Shown piece after piece: positions 48,523 through 60,810 of a DNA stretch of 64,000 nucleotides; the first letter of the stretch is position 1; each line of letters begins with the position of its first letter. This DNA is from Lepisosteus oculatus (Eukaryota; Chordata; Actinopteri; Semionotiformes; Lepisosteidae), in the NCBI RefSeq assembly GCF_040954835.1, contig NC_090706.1:38325148-38389147 (forward strand), written 5' to 3'. Position numbers and translations under genes: made by a program. Under the pieces are notes generated by a model that did not search any database, had not been told where the DNA came from, and was given only the letters and a program-made list of their open reading frames with translations.

Positions 48523-50345
48523 TGCATAAAGATATCACAACGCAGATCATAAAGGAGGTTACTCCTCCTAAAACCCAATGCTTATGAAAGACAGTCTTTT
48601 TAATTCCATGTATTTGACAGAACCTCCAAAGAAAACCCTTATTCAAAAGTAAGAAGAATTAACATCTAACTACAGGCTGTATGATATTAATCTTGAGAGG
48701 GCTGGTTTAGACCCACTGGATCAGGACTGAACAGAAGTTCTTTCTCATCCCAATTAATGAAAGTTGAAAACCAAAGCAGATCAGGGCATGTGAACATGCT
48801 TTCGTGAGCAGAGTTTAAAGCAACTATATATCTATATATGTATATGTGGATGAATGTAATGCCTGTTGTGTTCATAACATGCTCAGATTCAGAAAAAGCA
48901 AAACCAATAGTCAGATTAGTATAAAAAGCCTCAAGTCTTACAACAGAAGTAAATGTATTCATAAGATGCCCACCAGAGGTCAGTCTCGCCATAGTTAATT
49001 TTCATCACCGTCCTTGAGCCCACTGTAACTGCTTGGACCAAACAACCAACACAATGATTCAAGAGGCTTATATAATTATATTTGATGAAGATTCCTGAAA
49101 TGTAAAGAACAGATATTGAGCACTCATGCTGTTTTTAATCAGTCATGCTATTATATCACAGTAATTTCAGATACAATTTGCATACAGTGAGTATTCTGAT
49201 TTCCAGTGCTCTGCGTGACTCTGAAATTACATTGAACTTGTAATGAATTGCACTGTTCTTTTCACTACATTAATTTATCCAGTTTTCTATTGGCTGACCC
49301 AAAATAAGAACTTGTGTAAAAAAGCTGAGGCATTTATCTCTAGAAAAAAACTGCTTTGTGTTTCAGTACAGGCAGACCGTTTCTGTCCCTTTTTCATAAA
49401 ATGGGGTCAGTGGTTTCTTTTTCCCACAGTTCAAAATTTCCATGATGGAATTAGTCTTTTTAATTTATTAATAGCACCAAATATTTAAATAGTCTTTTTA
49501 TTATAAAAAAATATAATAAAGTTTTTCTGACATATCTACACTTTCAATTGTAAGAATTGTAAGAAATGTATACAAATCTTGAATTTAAACATATTTTATT
49601 AATTGTGTGGAACCACTGCTCAGTTTATATTTTGGTGTGAGATGAAGAAATATACCTATTTCTTATTTACTACTTGTATAGATGGACAATATATATAGTG
49701 CATTTTTTTGTAATTTCACCTCAGTGATGTGGTGTAGTGTTTGCTAACCGTCATGCAATTTTTGTAAAAGACTAGTTTGCTTTTTTTGTGATTGAAGTAT
49801 TTTGACTGTCGTTTGCATAGGAAACTGGTTTTCTGTGGGCTGGGTTCAGAGCAAGCCTGTTTTCTCTGTCGCTGTATAGTCGCAGGATGTTACTATTCAG
49901 TGGGTCTTTGAACCAAAAGCTCCTCCACCTTGTGAATGAGACGGGTTTTTGTAGAACTTTACAAAAAAAATCAACTTGCATTACAACTGACAAAAACTGC
50001 TGTTTGATTTTTACACTTGTGTAAATATCTGTGGTGCACTTTCTTTTTTTTGGGGGGGGGGATTCTTTTCTTTGAAAAGAACAAATACCATTCCTAGCCA
50101 CAGATCAACCCAACCAAACACATTTGTTAACGTGTTGCCTGGTGGTTTAACGTGACTAAGTTTCTCAATGACTGTTGTGGTTCATACACAACCACAATTT
50201 GGTGTTAGCATCTACTGGTGAGTTTCAAAACACTACTGCAACGCAACCTGTCCTTGCCTCTCTCGTGATGTCCGTATGTTCTGAAAGAAATTGAGAACAC
50301 AAATTATTTTTAGTCAGATGCTCAGAAGTCATTATTAACGGCTAG

Positions 50346-50369
50346 AATAAAATGTGAAAGTAGAATAAA
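50346..50369 (+). terminator. Paired AATAAA hexamers, candidate NEURL1B poly(A) site
   Basis: Two AATAAA hexamers 18 nt apart (50346-50351, 50364-50369) in the NEURL1B orientation, followed by GT- and T-rich sequence. Assignment to NEURL1B is inferred only from strand and position. Confidence 0.3.
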
Positions 50370-50390
50370 TGCATCAAGTCCTGAGTTTGA

Positions 50391-53300
50391 CCATTTTCTG
50401 CATCCCCTTCTTTTAAAAATGAAAAATGTGCAGCAACATTGTGAAGAAAAGAGAATGGAGAAATACTACAGCAGGCACTGGCATTACAGGCGTGGCAGAC
50501 TACAGATCCTAAAGTTGTACCTCGACACTAAATTGCCAGATTTACAAATGGAAAGCCTGCTTAAAGCAACACATCAGTGTAGCATTGTTGACCCAAAAGC
50601 TGCCCTTTGGCTATCAGTCATGAAACATACTAGCTCAGCTGCTGCTCGTACTGTGCGCCCGACAATGGGCTCTAACCCAGGGCATGTTTTCACTCACACA
50701 CACTACAGAGGTGGCTACTTCATTTTCCTTAGTCCAGCTTCAGCATTACCAAGCGCAGCATTCCGGTTGTTTCAAGTTGGAAAGGGAAAACAAAAGTACA
50801 TTGCTCTGGCTTGGGTTTTTTTTCCTCTAATGCACACTCAGTGTTTGGGCTGAACAATGGCATTTTTGATCCAGAGGCCAAAACAGCCAGAGGAGAGGCA
50901 GGGACAGGATTATGACATCAGAGGTAATTGTCAGAATTCCAAAACCTGCCTACATGCCATACTTTTCACTTTGGGCTAATATTCCTCTGCAAGGGCTTGG
51001 GGCTTGTGTTTAGCAGTAGGCATGTGAAGGCTGACGGTTCCCATGAAGAGAAATGGAGCAGAATGCCCAGAAGCACCAAGCACCCGAGTCCAATCTGGAA
51101 CTATCCCCTCATCCACACAGCCCGCAGCACGTTTCTTTTCTGAAATCGAAGTACCAGTCTTCCACATGTTTTTAAGGCCGTTAAAACAAATTATCTTTCA
51201 GGGGAGAAGGAAAACGGCCGTGTTCTGTTTTTCTTCTCTGAAGGCTACTATCATCTCTAGAGGACCAGTTGCAGCCAGACTGTATTAGATTAATTATGTC
51301 CTGGCAAAGGGTTTTTTTAACATTCCTGGATGGGCAAACATCTAGGCAGACCAAGACTTTAAAGCGGTCCTATTTCCTAAAAAGGACCACACTTTCAATA
51401 CATCTAAATCAGAACACTAACCTTGTTTTTTATGCTGTTCACATCTCCTTCTGGATCAACAAAGTTATTTTATACTCCTACAGCTGCAGAATCACTTCAG
51501 TGGACATAAGCAAGCATTTTACACCAATTTGTTTTAGAGGCTATAAACTGCAATTCTAGTGCCGTTTTAGTGGCGAAAGTGACATTCATATAAAATACTT
51601 GACATGATTTAGAAAGCAATTCCCCCATAGTGTACACATTTTAGAAACAGGCATGCAACATTGCATTGGAGCTTAATGATTTGCCTACAGAACCAAGTGT
51701 ACAGAGGAATATGCATTTACTTCAAAATTATTACAACAAGTTAAATTATAGTTCATTTCAATTTGTCATATGCGCAAGTGCAATAAAATGCTTATTTGCA
51801 TGTACTGTATGCCCCGATACAAGGTCATTATGGAAACACCAAAACATGAACACAGAACAGCAGCAGCAGCAAGTTAAACAACATCCAACTTCAAAAACAA
51901 GTAGAGGTTCATTCCATAGTGAAAAGAGAAGAAAGGAAACAATGTTTCGGCTGTGGAACTTGGCCTCTGGCCATCTCTACAGCCACCCCATTAATGTGAA
52001 TAGGGGTGTGGTCCCCACCCTGCTTTCTAAAATTCACAACCAGCTCTTTGGTTTTGCTGACGTTGAGGGAGAGATTGTTGTCAGGGCGCCATGGCACCAG
52101 GTTCCTGAGCTCATCCCTGTAGGCCATCTCATCATCACTGGTGAATCAGGCAATGATGTCATCGGAAAATTTGTGCATGAAGTTGGAGTTGCTTGGACAC
52201 ACAATCATGGGTAAATAAGGAGAACCGCAGGGGGCTAAGCACACAGCCCTGAGGGGCACCTATATTCACAGTCAGCATGGGAGACAGCAGGAAAGCTGGA
52301 AATGCGAAATCCAGCTTCAGAGAGAGGTGCTGATCATTAAGCTTCTGACCAGTCTGGATGGAACTATAGTGTTGAAGGTGGAGCTATAATCAATGAATAG
52401 CACTCTGCCATGTGTCTTTATCATACAAATGAGCCAGGGAAATAGCATTGTCAGTGGACCCGTTACGCCGGTATGGAAACTGGAGGGGGCCTAAGCACTT
52501 GTGTACCATTGTGTTCACGTGCCTCATGACCAGTCTTTCAAAGCATTTCATTAGGGTTAGGTTAAATTGTTTCACTAAACCCTGCACACAAGACACGAGT
52601 GCTACCTGCTCAATAATCAGTAAAAACAGGTCACACTATTTTTTCTGCAGCTCTGGTATGATGTTGCGTTTCTTAAAACACACAGGAATGAAAGATTGTA
52701 AAAGTGAAAGATGTTAAAAAAAAAACAATAAAAATCACAGCTAATGGGCCTGCGGGGGAATTCAGGACTTGTCCAGGCACACCAGCTGGGCCCATCCCCT
52801 TCTACTCTTTTCAACACAGTGAAAGAGTGGTGTTAAAGGTGCACGGTTGTCCGTGCTGCATTGTGGGCTTCTTGTACCACGTCTGTTTTTTTAGAAATTA
52901 TAGTATAGGGGGGAAAAAAGCTCCATAAGTTTCTGCACGGGGCATGACAGCAGATTCAAAATTCCCAGAAGACTTTCTTTCAGTCTAGAGTACTTGCAAG
53001 ACTTTACTTTAGTTCTTAACACTGTACATAGCCTGCTCTTGTATTCAAGACGGCATACACTCCAATCCAGGAAAGGAAAAATGCTCATTCCTGGGAAGGG
53101 TCACAGCCCCCTGCCCTCTGCAACAGAAGCAGGGTACAGACACAGGTACAATTTTGCAGATGCCAACTACCTCAGACAGAAGGACTATCGGAAAGCGAGA
53201 GGAAATTGGACCACCCGACAGTCGATATTCACTACGGAGGCCTGCCCATACTAGTCTTAGACACCTCTTTAAGAGACGTGTCCAAAAACACGTGAACTCT

Positions 53301-53576
53301 GCGGCACCGAACGTAAGCTTTCATGTTCTGAAGCGTGCACATTCCGTACATTCAGCTGTGATAGTTTAAGACTTGTCTAAAGGATTTTATTTCCTTCTTA
53401 CAACTTTGGGGAACTATGCCAGGTATGGCAAGGACAGAAGGTACCAGGAGGTTAAATTGTTTTACTAAAGCCTGCACACAGTGAAGTCCTTATTCGGGTG
53501 GGGAGACGAGCATTAAAAACTCACAAGACAACTTCACTTCTTTGATAAATGGTATATTAAAACTTTCAAAAACTCA
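50391..53576. other. Intergenic spacer between the convergent genes
   Basis: Contains no gene I can support. The main content is a decayed LINE on the minus strand (51735-52830). A 32-bp stretch at 53449-53480 repeats a piece of that LINE (52558-52592), sharing GTTAAATTGTTT and CCTGCACACA. Confidence 0.6.
51735..52830 (-). mobile_element. Decayed L2-like LINE with reverse transcriptase remnants
   Basis: On the minus strand, in order: [13 protein letters not shown] and LGPLQFPYR with a [11 protein letters not shown] piece (52390-52596), then a GAPQGCVLSPLRFS motif (about 52219-52260), then an FSDD box (52158-52169) followed soon by a stop. Next is NNLSLNVSKTKELVVNFRK (51909-52127), and then a 3' tail ending TATGACAAATTGAAATGAAC. 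These are reverse transcriptase palm landmarks (GxPQG and F/YxDD), so the origin is clear. Frame breaks and the stop after FSDDIIA show it is inactive. The clade is assigned from memory. Confidence 0.75.
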
Positions 53577-53582
53577 TTTATT
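53577..53582 (-). terminator. Poly(A) signal of the SPINK-like gene
   Basis: Read on the minus strand this is AATAAA, about 74 nt after the TGA of the Kazal gene. Position and orientation fit a short 3' UTR. No other AATAAA is as well placed. Confidence 0.6.
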
Positions 53583-53655
53583 TAGCAAAGTAGATAAAAG
53601 ATTAATGTTTTCTATACATGGTTTAAACGATGGATATTTGCAGTGCAGACGGCTC

Positions 53656-53701
53656 TCAGCACTCTCCCCTTTTGCTGATTAAGAAGTTTGTGTTCTTCTC
53701 C
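53656..53701 (-). CDS. SPINK-like exon 4 (C-terminus, last Kazal cysteine, stop)
   Basis: This 46-nt exon follows a TTTTCCTAG acceptor. It completes Met69 and encodes EKNTNFLISKRGEC and a TGA stop. The final beta-strand/helix end with a terminal Gly-x-Cys is the standard close of SPINK proteins and supplies the sixth cysteine. An AATAAA poly(A) signal lies about 74 nt downstream on the minus strand (plus 53577-53582). Confidence 0.88.
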
Positions 53702-55890
53702 CTAGGAAAAGAAAAAGACTTCATTAATCGAGTCCATGTGCACTACAGCCGTCAAAGTGAGCATTAATACGATGCGTATTGTTTCGGCAAAGTGAAAACA
53801 AGCATGTTCATGATAAAATGGCAACAATCATTGCCCAAAACAAGATTGGAATTGCAACACAATCCTACCACTCCGACGTTGCACAGGAATGTATTCTTGC
53901 CAGCTTCAGCTGATGAAAGATCAATTTAGTCATCGCCTACGTTCACTTCCAGCCCAACAAATGAGGCGATTAAATCCAGGCTAAATTTAACCGTCTCCTA
54001 GCTCTACTGCAGCCTTGTCCCAGGATACTCCTTCCCAGGTTTGACTGCTGACAGAGTTATAGATCCTTCTCCGGCTGAAGCAAAAACAGTCTTGTTCTTG
54101 TGAGCAGAATGATGGAGCAGGAGGAAGACAGGCTTCTTGTGATTGCAGGGAAAAGGTGCACCTCAGGTTGGGAAGACGCACATATTAAAAACTGGACTTG
54201 GAAGTGATTATAGGTTAGAAGAATGTAACTCTGCTAAGCTCTGAACGTCGGCGCAAATTATCCAAACCACACGGCAGCAGTGGTATTCAAGGCTGCTGGA
54301 CCAGGCAGTCTGATGAGCTCACACTGCATCAAGCACTTCAATTAAAAAAAGTGAAGAAGCCATTTTATACCCAACTGTATCCAACGTGCAAGTAAAGCAA
54401 AGCGGTTAGGAGGCCGAGATTAGCAGCAAAAACAGCTCTCCATTTTCTTCAACTCCAATTTGAACCAGGATAGTGACAGGATTTGAACCAGGATAGAGAT
54501 GCACCCTGTGTGTTTCAGGCCAGTGACTAGACTTCGATAAAAGGGTTAGACTGGATTACAGCAACACTGGAAATCAAACCGGAAACCCGTCAACAAGCCT
54601 TTCCCGGAGAGAACTATAAGTGCAAAAGGGACAGGTAAGAGGTTCATTCCGCACTGAAAGGTAAAGTAAAGAAAGTTTTGACTGTGGAAACCTTCTTCAG
54701 GTGCAGGACCTTTCCATTCCGCGCTGAATCTTCACCTGTCCCCATAAACGTTTCATACGACAGACAAGAGCAAGCAACTGCGTGTCACTGTGCCAGCGCT
54801 TTGTACAGAGTGCAGATGACGAAAATAAAGTTTTTACTAAACAGATGGCACGGATATACTGTACTCACATGTTGTCCGCGCAGAGCATGCACTCGTTTCC
54901 ATACACGACTCCGTTGGTACCACAGACCGGATCAAAGTTGCGGGGGCACGCAGGAATCATGTACTGGCCACAATCGGGCTGTGGAGAGGAAGGTTGTGGG
55001 TCACCGAACTCATTTATCGCACTGAATTTTAACAAGCGGGGGGTTGGGAAAAAAAAGTCTTACTGGTGTTCCTCCACTGGGAATGGAGGCTCCTCTTGCC
55101 AGACCTACAAAATTAAAAAACAAAAATAAAACACGAGCATTACAAGGATCCACCGCTCGGTACCGGAACATTTTAATTCGTTTTTCTATTCGAGATACTT
55201 CCCCTAGTACTACGTGACATTTTGAAGACCCTGCTCACATTAAAACAGGACGTCACATTTGAGAAACCTCTCAGAGCAAGCGTTATTCGAGACAGGCGTA
55301 CAAGCAACACTTGTATTGCAATTGCACAACGTAACAGTAATTGCGCTGTCACGCCAAGTAACTGTACTACCGTGTTACAGCATTTCGGAAATACAAATAC
55401 ACAATGTAAATCAAAGCAACCACGATCAAGAGCGATTAGTTTTGAGAGACTCTGGTACAAACAACATTAACAGCTAGGGGCTACTGAATTGGATACAACT
55501 GCTTTTATTTAGCCTGCTAAGCCTGAGCAATAGGCACTAGAACAGCTGCTGCTCTCCTTAATTTGAGAGAATTGAAGCACCAGTTTCCAAAGGTCCAGCA
55601 GACGTACAAGTTTACTGATCCCGGACAGACGGCGAAAAAAAAGGGGGCACCTACCCGCTGTTCATGAGGCTCGTTAAAATACAAACCATCAGAAACGCAA
55701 ATAACCGCTTTCGAGATAGCCCATAGCTGGGTCTGAAGCGGGATTAGAAAGAAGATTGTGAGATCCCAGAACCAGGAAAGCCGTCAATACCCTTGCGATT
55801 AGCTCCAATGGGCTCACATTTACATATCAACTCACCGGCCAAGCAGAAAGCAGCCGCAAGGAACACGAAAAGGCGAGTAGTCGTCTGCAT
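53656..55890 (-). CDS. SPINK2-like secreted Kazal serine protease inhibitor (4 exons)
   Basis: The coding exons on the minus strand are 55890-55836, 55104-55064, 54978-54869 and 53701-53656. They total 252 nt, or 83 aa plus stop, with GT-AG at every junction. Residues 1-23 are a signal peptide (hydrophobic core about 7-20, likely cleavage near Gly23/Ala24). The Kazal domain has six cysteines at 35, 43, 51, 62, 65 and 83, with spacing C-x7-C-x7-C-x10-C-x2-C-x17-C, and the PVCGTNG and NECMLC blocks typical of the family. By analogy with SPINK1, the P1 residue is Arg45 and P1' is Asn46, so it should inhibit trypsin-like proteases outside the cell. The CPRNFDPVCG motif is closest to SPINK2 as I remember it, but orthology is unproven. 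The ATG has a good Kozak context (ACCATG). It is convergent with NEURL1B. Confidence 0.9.
54635..54735. repeat. Short interspersed repeat in SPINK-like intron 3
   Basis: AGGTTCATTCCGCACTGAAA then GTAAAGAAAG and TTGACTGTGGAAACC parallels 51906-51970 in the LINE 3' region. A fragment of the same family lies inside the gene's intron. Confidence 0.45.
54869..54978 (-). CDS. SPINK-like exon 3 (Kazal core)
   Basis: This 110-nt exon lies between a CTCTCCACAG acceptor and a GTGAGT donor. It encodes residues 33-68 and two bases of codon 69. It carries five of the six Kazal cysteines, the predicted reactive loop (CPRN), and the conserved PVCGTNG, Tyr58 and NECMLC elements. All structural positions I can check are intact. 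The overlapping frames on the plus strand are shadows. Confidence 0.93.
55064..55104 (-). CDS. SPINK-like exon 2 (pro-segment)
   Basis: A 41-nt exon between a TTTTGTAG acceptor and a GTAAGA donor. It encodes residues 19-32, finishing the signal peptide and giving a short Ser/Gly/Pro spacer before the Kazal domain. A very short second exon of this kind is usual in SPINK genes. The exon ends in phase 0, and the next intron is only 85 bp. Confidence 0.85.
55836..55890 (-). CDS. SPINK-like exon 1 (signal peptide)
   Basis: This exon encodes MQTTTRLFVFLAAAFCLA plus one base, ending at a GTGAGT donor. A basic residue at position 6 followed by a hydrophobic run and small residues is a classic secretory signal. 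The start was chosen because it is preceded by CCACC and gives a signal of the usual length. About 70-80 nt upstream (plus 55961-55968) is a weak AATAAAA-type TATA candidate. The intron that follows is 731 bp and phase 1. Confidence 0.88.
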
Positions 55891-57578
55891 GGTGGAAGTA
55901 ATGAGTCAAAGTCAGACCTCTCGACTGCTAAAATATTCTACAACTCTAAACCGTGTGTCGTTTTATTCAGCTTCGTCACAGGTCTCCACCCCCTCAATTA
56001 TCACTGTTCAAACTGTTGACTACAGATTGGGATCGTCTGGGTGCGTAAGTGGACCTCCCTTTCTTTCTCCGGTGTGTTGCAATGCGCCTTTCCAGAGCAG
56101 TTTCGATTCATTCAGTATCTCCTTAGGATCTGCTGGTATCCACACCTCAAAGATAATCTCGACCACTGTCGTAGCTACCCAGATAACCTGAAAGTAAACC
56201 CGTGTTTTTAATTCGTAAAGTAAACGCACTGCTGATGAAGGAACATTACAACGCGGAAGTTCTAGTACAGATGTAATCAGTCTCTTGGCCAACATGTATC
56301 AGAGTTTTTCAGAATAACCCTAAACACTGCTGTTGTTAACCAGACAAGTACGAGCTGTCGATCTGTTCACTTGTATCGCAGGGAATCAAACTGTCAGGCA
56401 CTCCAGAAGTGTTTGTATTGATGTGAGAATCGGTGACGTAAAAAAAAAAACAACGTTGCCATGTGGTCTCCCCTTGGTTAGAATTTATTTTTAAGTTGTT
56501 TTAAATAGTCCAGCGCTTTAAAAAAGAGCAACTGCCGTAGCCTGCAACAGACGTTTACAAATCTTTTGATCCATTTTCAAACACACCACGCTTAGTTTAG
56601 GTACCAGGTAGTGCAGGCTGCGATTACCAGGAGTTCTTCTGGGGGTGGTGCAAACAAATCTGTCATTGGTGAATTAGAGATGATTTTAAGTAGGTCTCGT
56701 TAATCTTCACACCCCTTTCCCCACCCAGTGTGCAGAAAAAAAACCCCATCTCATTCAGCTCTATACTGTTGGTCTTGTACTATTATGTCTTAACATGCAC
56801 ACATGATTTCTATTCAGCATTTCCAATTGTTTTCAGACGCAAACAGAAGCTCATGTGATAGTTTGGCCTGTATATATGGCCTTTAAGGCTCGAGGAATGA
56901 GTCCATGAAAGGGCTCTGAAATTTTGCAAGAAGGCAAGAAACGTTCCCTACTGTGTGCGAGCACTTGATTTTTTTGTGCGGCGCTTTTATGGAATTCAGT
57001 TTTGGTCAGCAAATGCTACATTAATGCAACAGTACAGGCGTTAAACATAAAAATAGGAATTTACCTCTGGACAGAAATAAAATAAGGTATAGTGGGTGTT
57101 CTTATCTAAACGTAGTTAATGATCAACGGAACAAGTAAGTGGTAAACAGTAGGACTGATCAGAATATCACAAGAAAACACAGCAGGCAGAGCATGGTAAT
57201 ATAAGCAGAGCAAATATATCATCTCTTTTGTTACGTTGTATTCACTTTATTTCCCTTGTATAAATCCTGACATAGAGAGGCAAACTATTTTAAAGAGAAG
57301 AGGGTGAGAACACTACCAAATTATATGCACCTTATTCTGAAAACCGAAACACTGAATTTAAAGTAAACATTGCTTTGTTTAAAGACAGAAATACTGATGA
57401 ATAGATATTTCTCCTTTATACAAATTCACACAAGAGAGTTCTTCCTTATGGAGGCAGTTTACCTTCATGACCCAGACTTACAGCTGCATATGGTGATGAT
57501 GTCTCCCAGTATAGTTCCTTCACCTTAAACCTAAAGCCATGAAGTTTAGATCTTTTATGTAGTTTAGCAATTGTGATA

Positions 57579-57614
57579 CAGTTCAACAGAATTCAACAGT
57601 TCAACAGAATTCTG
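57579..57614. repeat. Two-unit 18-bp tandem repeat
   Basis: CAGTTCAACAGAATTCAA followed by CAGTTCAACAGAATTCTG. Confidence 0.85.
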
Positions 57615-57647
57615 TTTATGGACATGACTTAGCACTGCTGACTTGAA

Positions 57648-57830
57648 GCACTGGGGCCCTGGGCCCAGTTCTGGACCAGGAGTGCTGTGTCTGTGGAGTT
57701 TGCATGTTTTCCCCAGGTTCACATGCTCTGTTTTCCTCCCACAGTCCAAAGCCATAGTGGTAGTTATGAGCGTCTAGGGAAATCGGCCCTGGCGTGTGTA
57801 TCTCTGTGTGCCCTGATATACGGTATTCAC
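57648..57830 (+). repeat. ATGG-tailed repeat, 5' and central part
   Basis: Contains GTGTCTGTGGAGTTTGCATG, TTTTCCTCCCACAGTCCAAA and ATCGGCCCTGGCGTGTG, the body blocks of the family at 33891-34198. The 3' tail is missing. Confidence 0.6.
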
Positions 57831-60419
57831 GGAATTGTGCCAACAGGGTTACTTCAAAGATCCATAGAAGTTCATTCCCCACAGGAACTAGATAGAATTC
57901 TAATTGGAAATTGTTTATAAAGGAGCTGTCACTTTCTAAAGTTCGAGTATTTTTAGATTTTTTTGTTTCATATTTTATATATTTTCACATCCTATCTTTT
58001 GATACTTTACCAAAAATAATGCAGTTTGTGAAATTAGAAATGACACATGAAAATCCAGCATCTTAATTAATCTTAATATTAAATCATTTTAAGGAAGTGT
58101 CGTGTTGTAGCGTTAGGTCATGCTCAAGAATGTAAAGACGCATGTTTGAGTAAACCATTCTGCTTTGAAAAATGAACTGTGCGTCACAACTCTCCCCTGG
58201 TATGATTCATTAATCGGGGGGGCATGTTTTGTCAGATAACCTTGACCTGTTCACTGTGCAAGCTGTGGTATGACAGGGGAGTTTGTGTTTAGAAAGAGCA
58301 CACGCACACCCCTCATCATATCAGCCAATTCGTGGCCTCTTTTCTCAAAAATATCCAGACACTGCAACCTCCCTGTATGCTTCCTACATCAAGAACAAAC
58401 CGCAGTGTGTTGTGACAGCCCCCAGTAGCATTCAGAACTGTGTAGTCCCTGGGAGAATCTTACATTTGATAAAAGGCGAACTAACCAGGATGAGTTCATT
58501 CAAAACCAAGCAAAGCATTTTGTTAGCCTCCCACTGGAACAAACGAGTTTCAAGCAGGGGAATGTAAAGGCCCTTCAGGAAGAACTTAGGCAATAAAATG
58601 TTTATCTGATTTCTGGCTCCCACAGCTGTTTCACAAGGACCCTGTGTCACATAACATCAACTGGCATCTCATCCACTGCCAACGATAAATGACGCCCAGA
58701 TATGAATCTGAGAGGGTGTGTCTCTCCCTCAATTACTGAATGCTGTTGTTTTGATTTGCTGGGAGTCTTTCTGGGAGAAAAGCTGATTGAATCTGGCCCT
58801 TCATCTTTGGCTTTCACACGTAATGGAAAAACTGTTATTTTTCAGTGCTTTATCCAAAACACTGGATCATCTGTTGTGTTTTCTACTGGTGCTCCCTATT
58901 AAAAGATGGCAAATGTTTTCTAATTGTTCAAAAGACTTCTCATCTTCTCCATTTGTATTCCTTGCAAATAGATATTTTGATAAACACTCAAGATAAGCAA
59001 AAATACATCTTGGACAATGCTGGTGTTACATTTCTCTCCCTGGGGTTTCGTGCTTTGATAGTGATTGTCTCAAACATGCTCAAGTCAGATTTACTCAGAG
59101 AGCAAGGCTTTTTAACCTCTGCACTGGAAAGTTTCTACATTTACCGTCAGTCTTTATCAGCTGCAGAGTTTCCTCATACAAAGCACAGTAGGAAAGAATG
59201 GGGATTATTGACCCTTTAATTGCAGTATTTTTGATACACCAATTTTTTAGCAATGTAGGAGACTACTAGACATTAAGACTCTTTAATCACACATTTTTCC
59301 AGTCATACATTTAATTAATATAATCATTTATCAAGAAACCAGAATCTGTGTATGTTTCTGAAATGTCTCAATATTGAGCACTATGACTGAGCTGAGCTGT
59401 TAACTGAACTGAATCCTGAACTTAACCAACAACTTGCTTATTTATACCTTTTGCAAGTTTTTTTCTACTCAGTGCTTTATTAAAGATATTTTAAGTTATT
59501 TAATAAATGTAATAATTAAAAAGCAACATCCTGCATGTTTAGGAACTGACAATAAGCAGAGAATTCAAATTAAATCTATTATTGGACCTCTAAAAGGTTA
59601 AATTAAATAACTGAGTACTCAGGTGGAACAAAAACAGGCAGGTGTATGAGTCCCAGGATCACGATTAGGAATCCCTAAGAGATCATTTTGTTACCAGCCA
59701 GTGAAATTTAATATTGCAAGCCCACCCCCAGGGTTAGTGAAACTACTAAACTGTCTCTGGATTAAGCAATAAAAACAGACACGTATTATTGTGTGATGTT
59801 ATTAATACAAACCTCTTTCATTTTATCCTTTCATCTGAAGGATTTACTCATAATTGCCAAAACATCTTTCATCACTTCAGTTCCTTACTGGATATTATAA
59901 GCTGTTTGATTAACATAGCGTCGAAGGGCAAAGTTATATTTGCCTGAGACACACATGCCAGGGACTGTTAAGGCCATTCAGATGTGTGCCAGTTGTTTGG
60001 CAGGATCATCTGGTAAGCACTGTGTTTTATGCTTTAAACACAAATTAAGACAATGGCTGCCCTGATTTAGTCACTTTGCTCACTTGCCCAGTATATCCAG
60101 GCCACACCTGTAGGAAAACCCCTCATACTCGTGGAAAAAGTAAGGTTTAGGCATGCAGGTATGCAGAGCATGATGAGACACATCATACACAGTAACGGCA
60201 GGTGAAAGAGTGACGCACATCAACTTGTCAGCGAAGACTGCCTAAATTCAAATCAACTGCATCAGGCATTGTAGGAATCGTATTGTAGACGTACAGTGAC
60301 AGTATGTATGAAAGGCACGGTGGCTCTTTTGTGATACTCTCGTGTAAGACGGAAAAATATTCATGTTGATGTGGCGGCGAATACATAAAAAACCATGTAA
60401 GATATTGAACTATACGAGC

Positions 60420-60810
60420 TCTGCGGCTCCAGCTCTTTGCGTACCGCCGCACGTCGGATGGCGACGAGGTTTCTGTAGTAAAGTGACGTAAGATGTATAA
60501 ATCTTGTAATAAATGTTGTATAAATGTTGTAATTACATGTAATAGTCCATCAGGTGGCTCTGCCCAGTTTCCAAGGCTATAGGAGTCATCCGGATGTTAT
60601 GGTGTTGGCGCCAGAAAGATATTGAGAAACCTGGAGCGAAGTGGGGGCCAGCTGGAGGAAGGTAGCGTGAGAAAGGTGTCACATCGGCGATGTAATGTGC
60701 TGTACAAACTAGCTTCTCTTTAATACATCGTTCACTGTTACACACCCGCCTCCGTGTCATTCTTCGCTTCATGCGAATATACAACATTTCGTGTCAGGGG
60801 TTCGTGTCAC
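60420..60810 (+). mobile_element. Possible solo LTR or LTR edge
   Basis: TAATACATCGTTCACTGTTA then CACACCCGCCTCCGTGTCAT and TTCGTGTCAGGGGTTCGTGT resembles the LTR end plus primer-binding-site edge of fish LTR retrotransposons. No gag or pol frame follows. The left edge and partner LTR are not identified. Confidence 0.3.

Larger units (their letters stand above)
45727..50390 (+). other. NEURL1B: Candidate long 3' UTR of NEURL1B
   Basis: No open frame here looks like a gene. The sequence becomes strongly AT-rich after about 47 kb. AATAAA hexamers at 50346-50351 and 50364-50369 are followed by GT-rich and T-rich sequence. An earlier AATAAA-type signal lies near 49515. The segment contains a CR1-like 3' fragment (about 46895-47062) and a 53-bp tandem duplication (48416-48522). 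Whether the transcript really runs this far is a guess from the poly(A) signals. A shorter 3' UTR is equally possible. Confidence 0.3.

Noticed and set aside
45727..53576. DUSP1, expected next to NEURL1B from mammalian order
   Set aside because: No dual-specificity phosphatase motif was found in any frame. It may lie outside the window.
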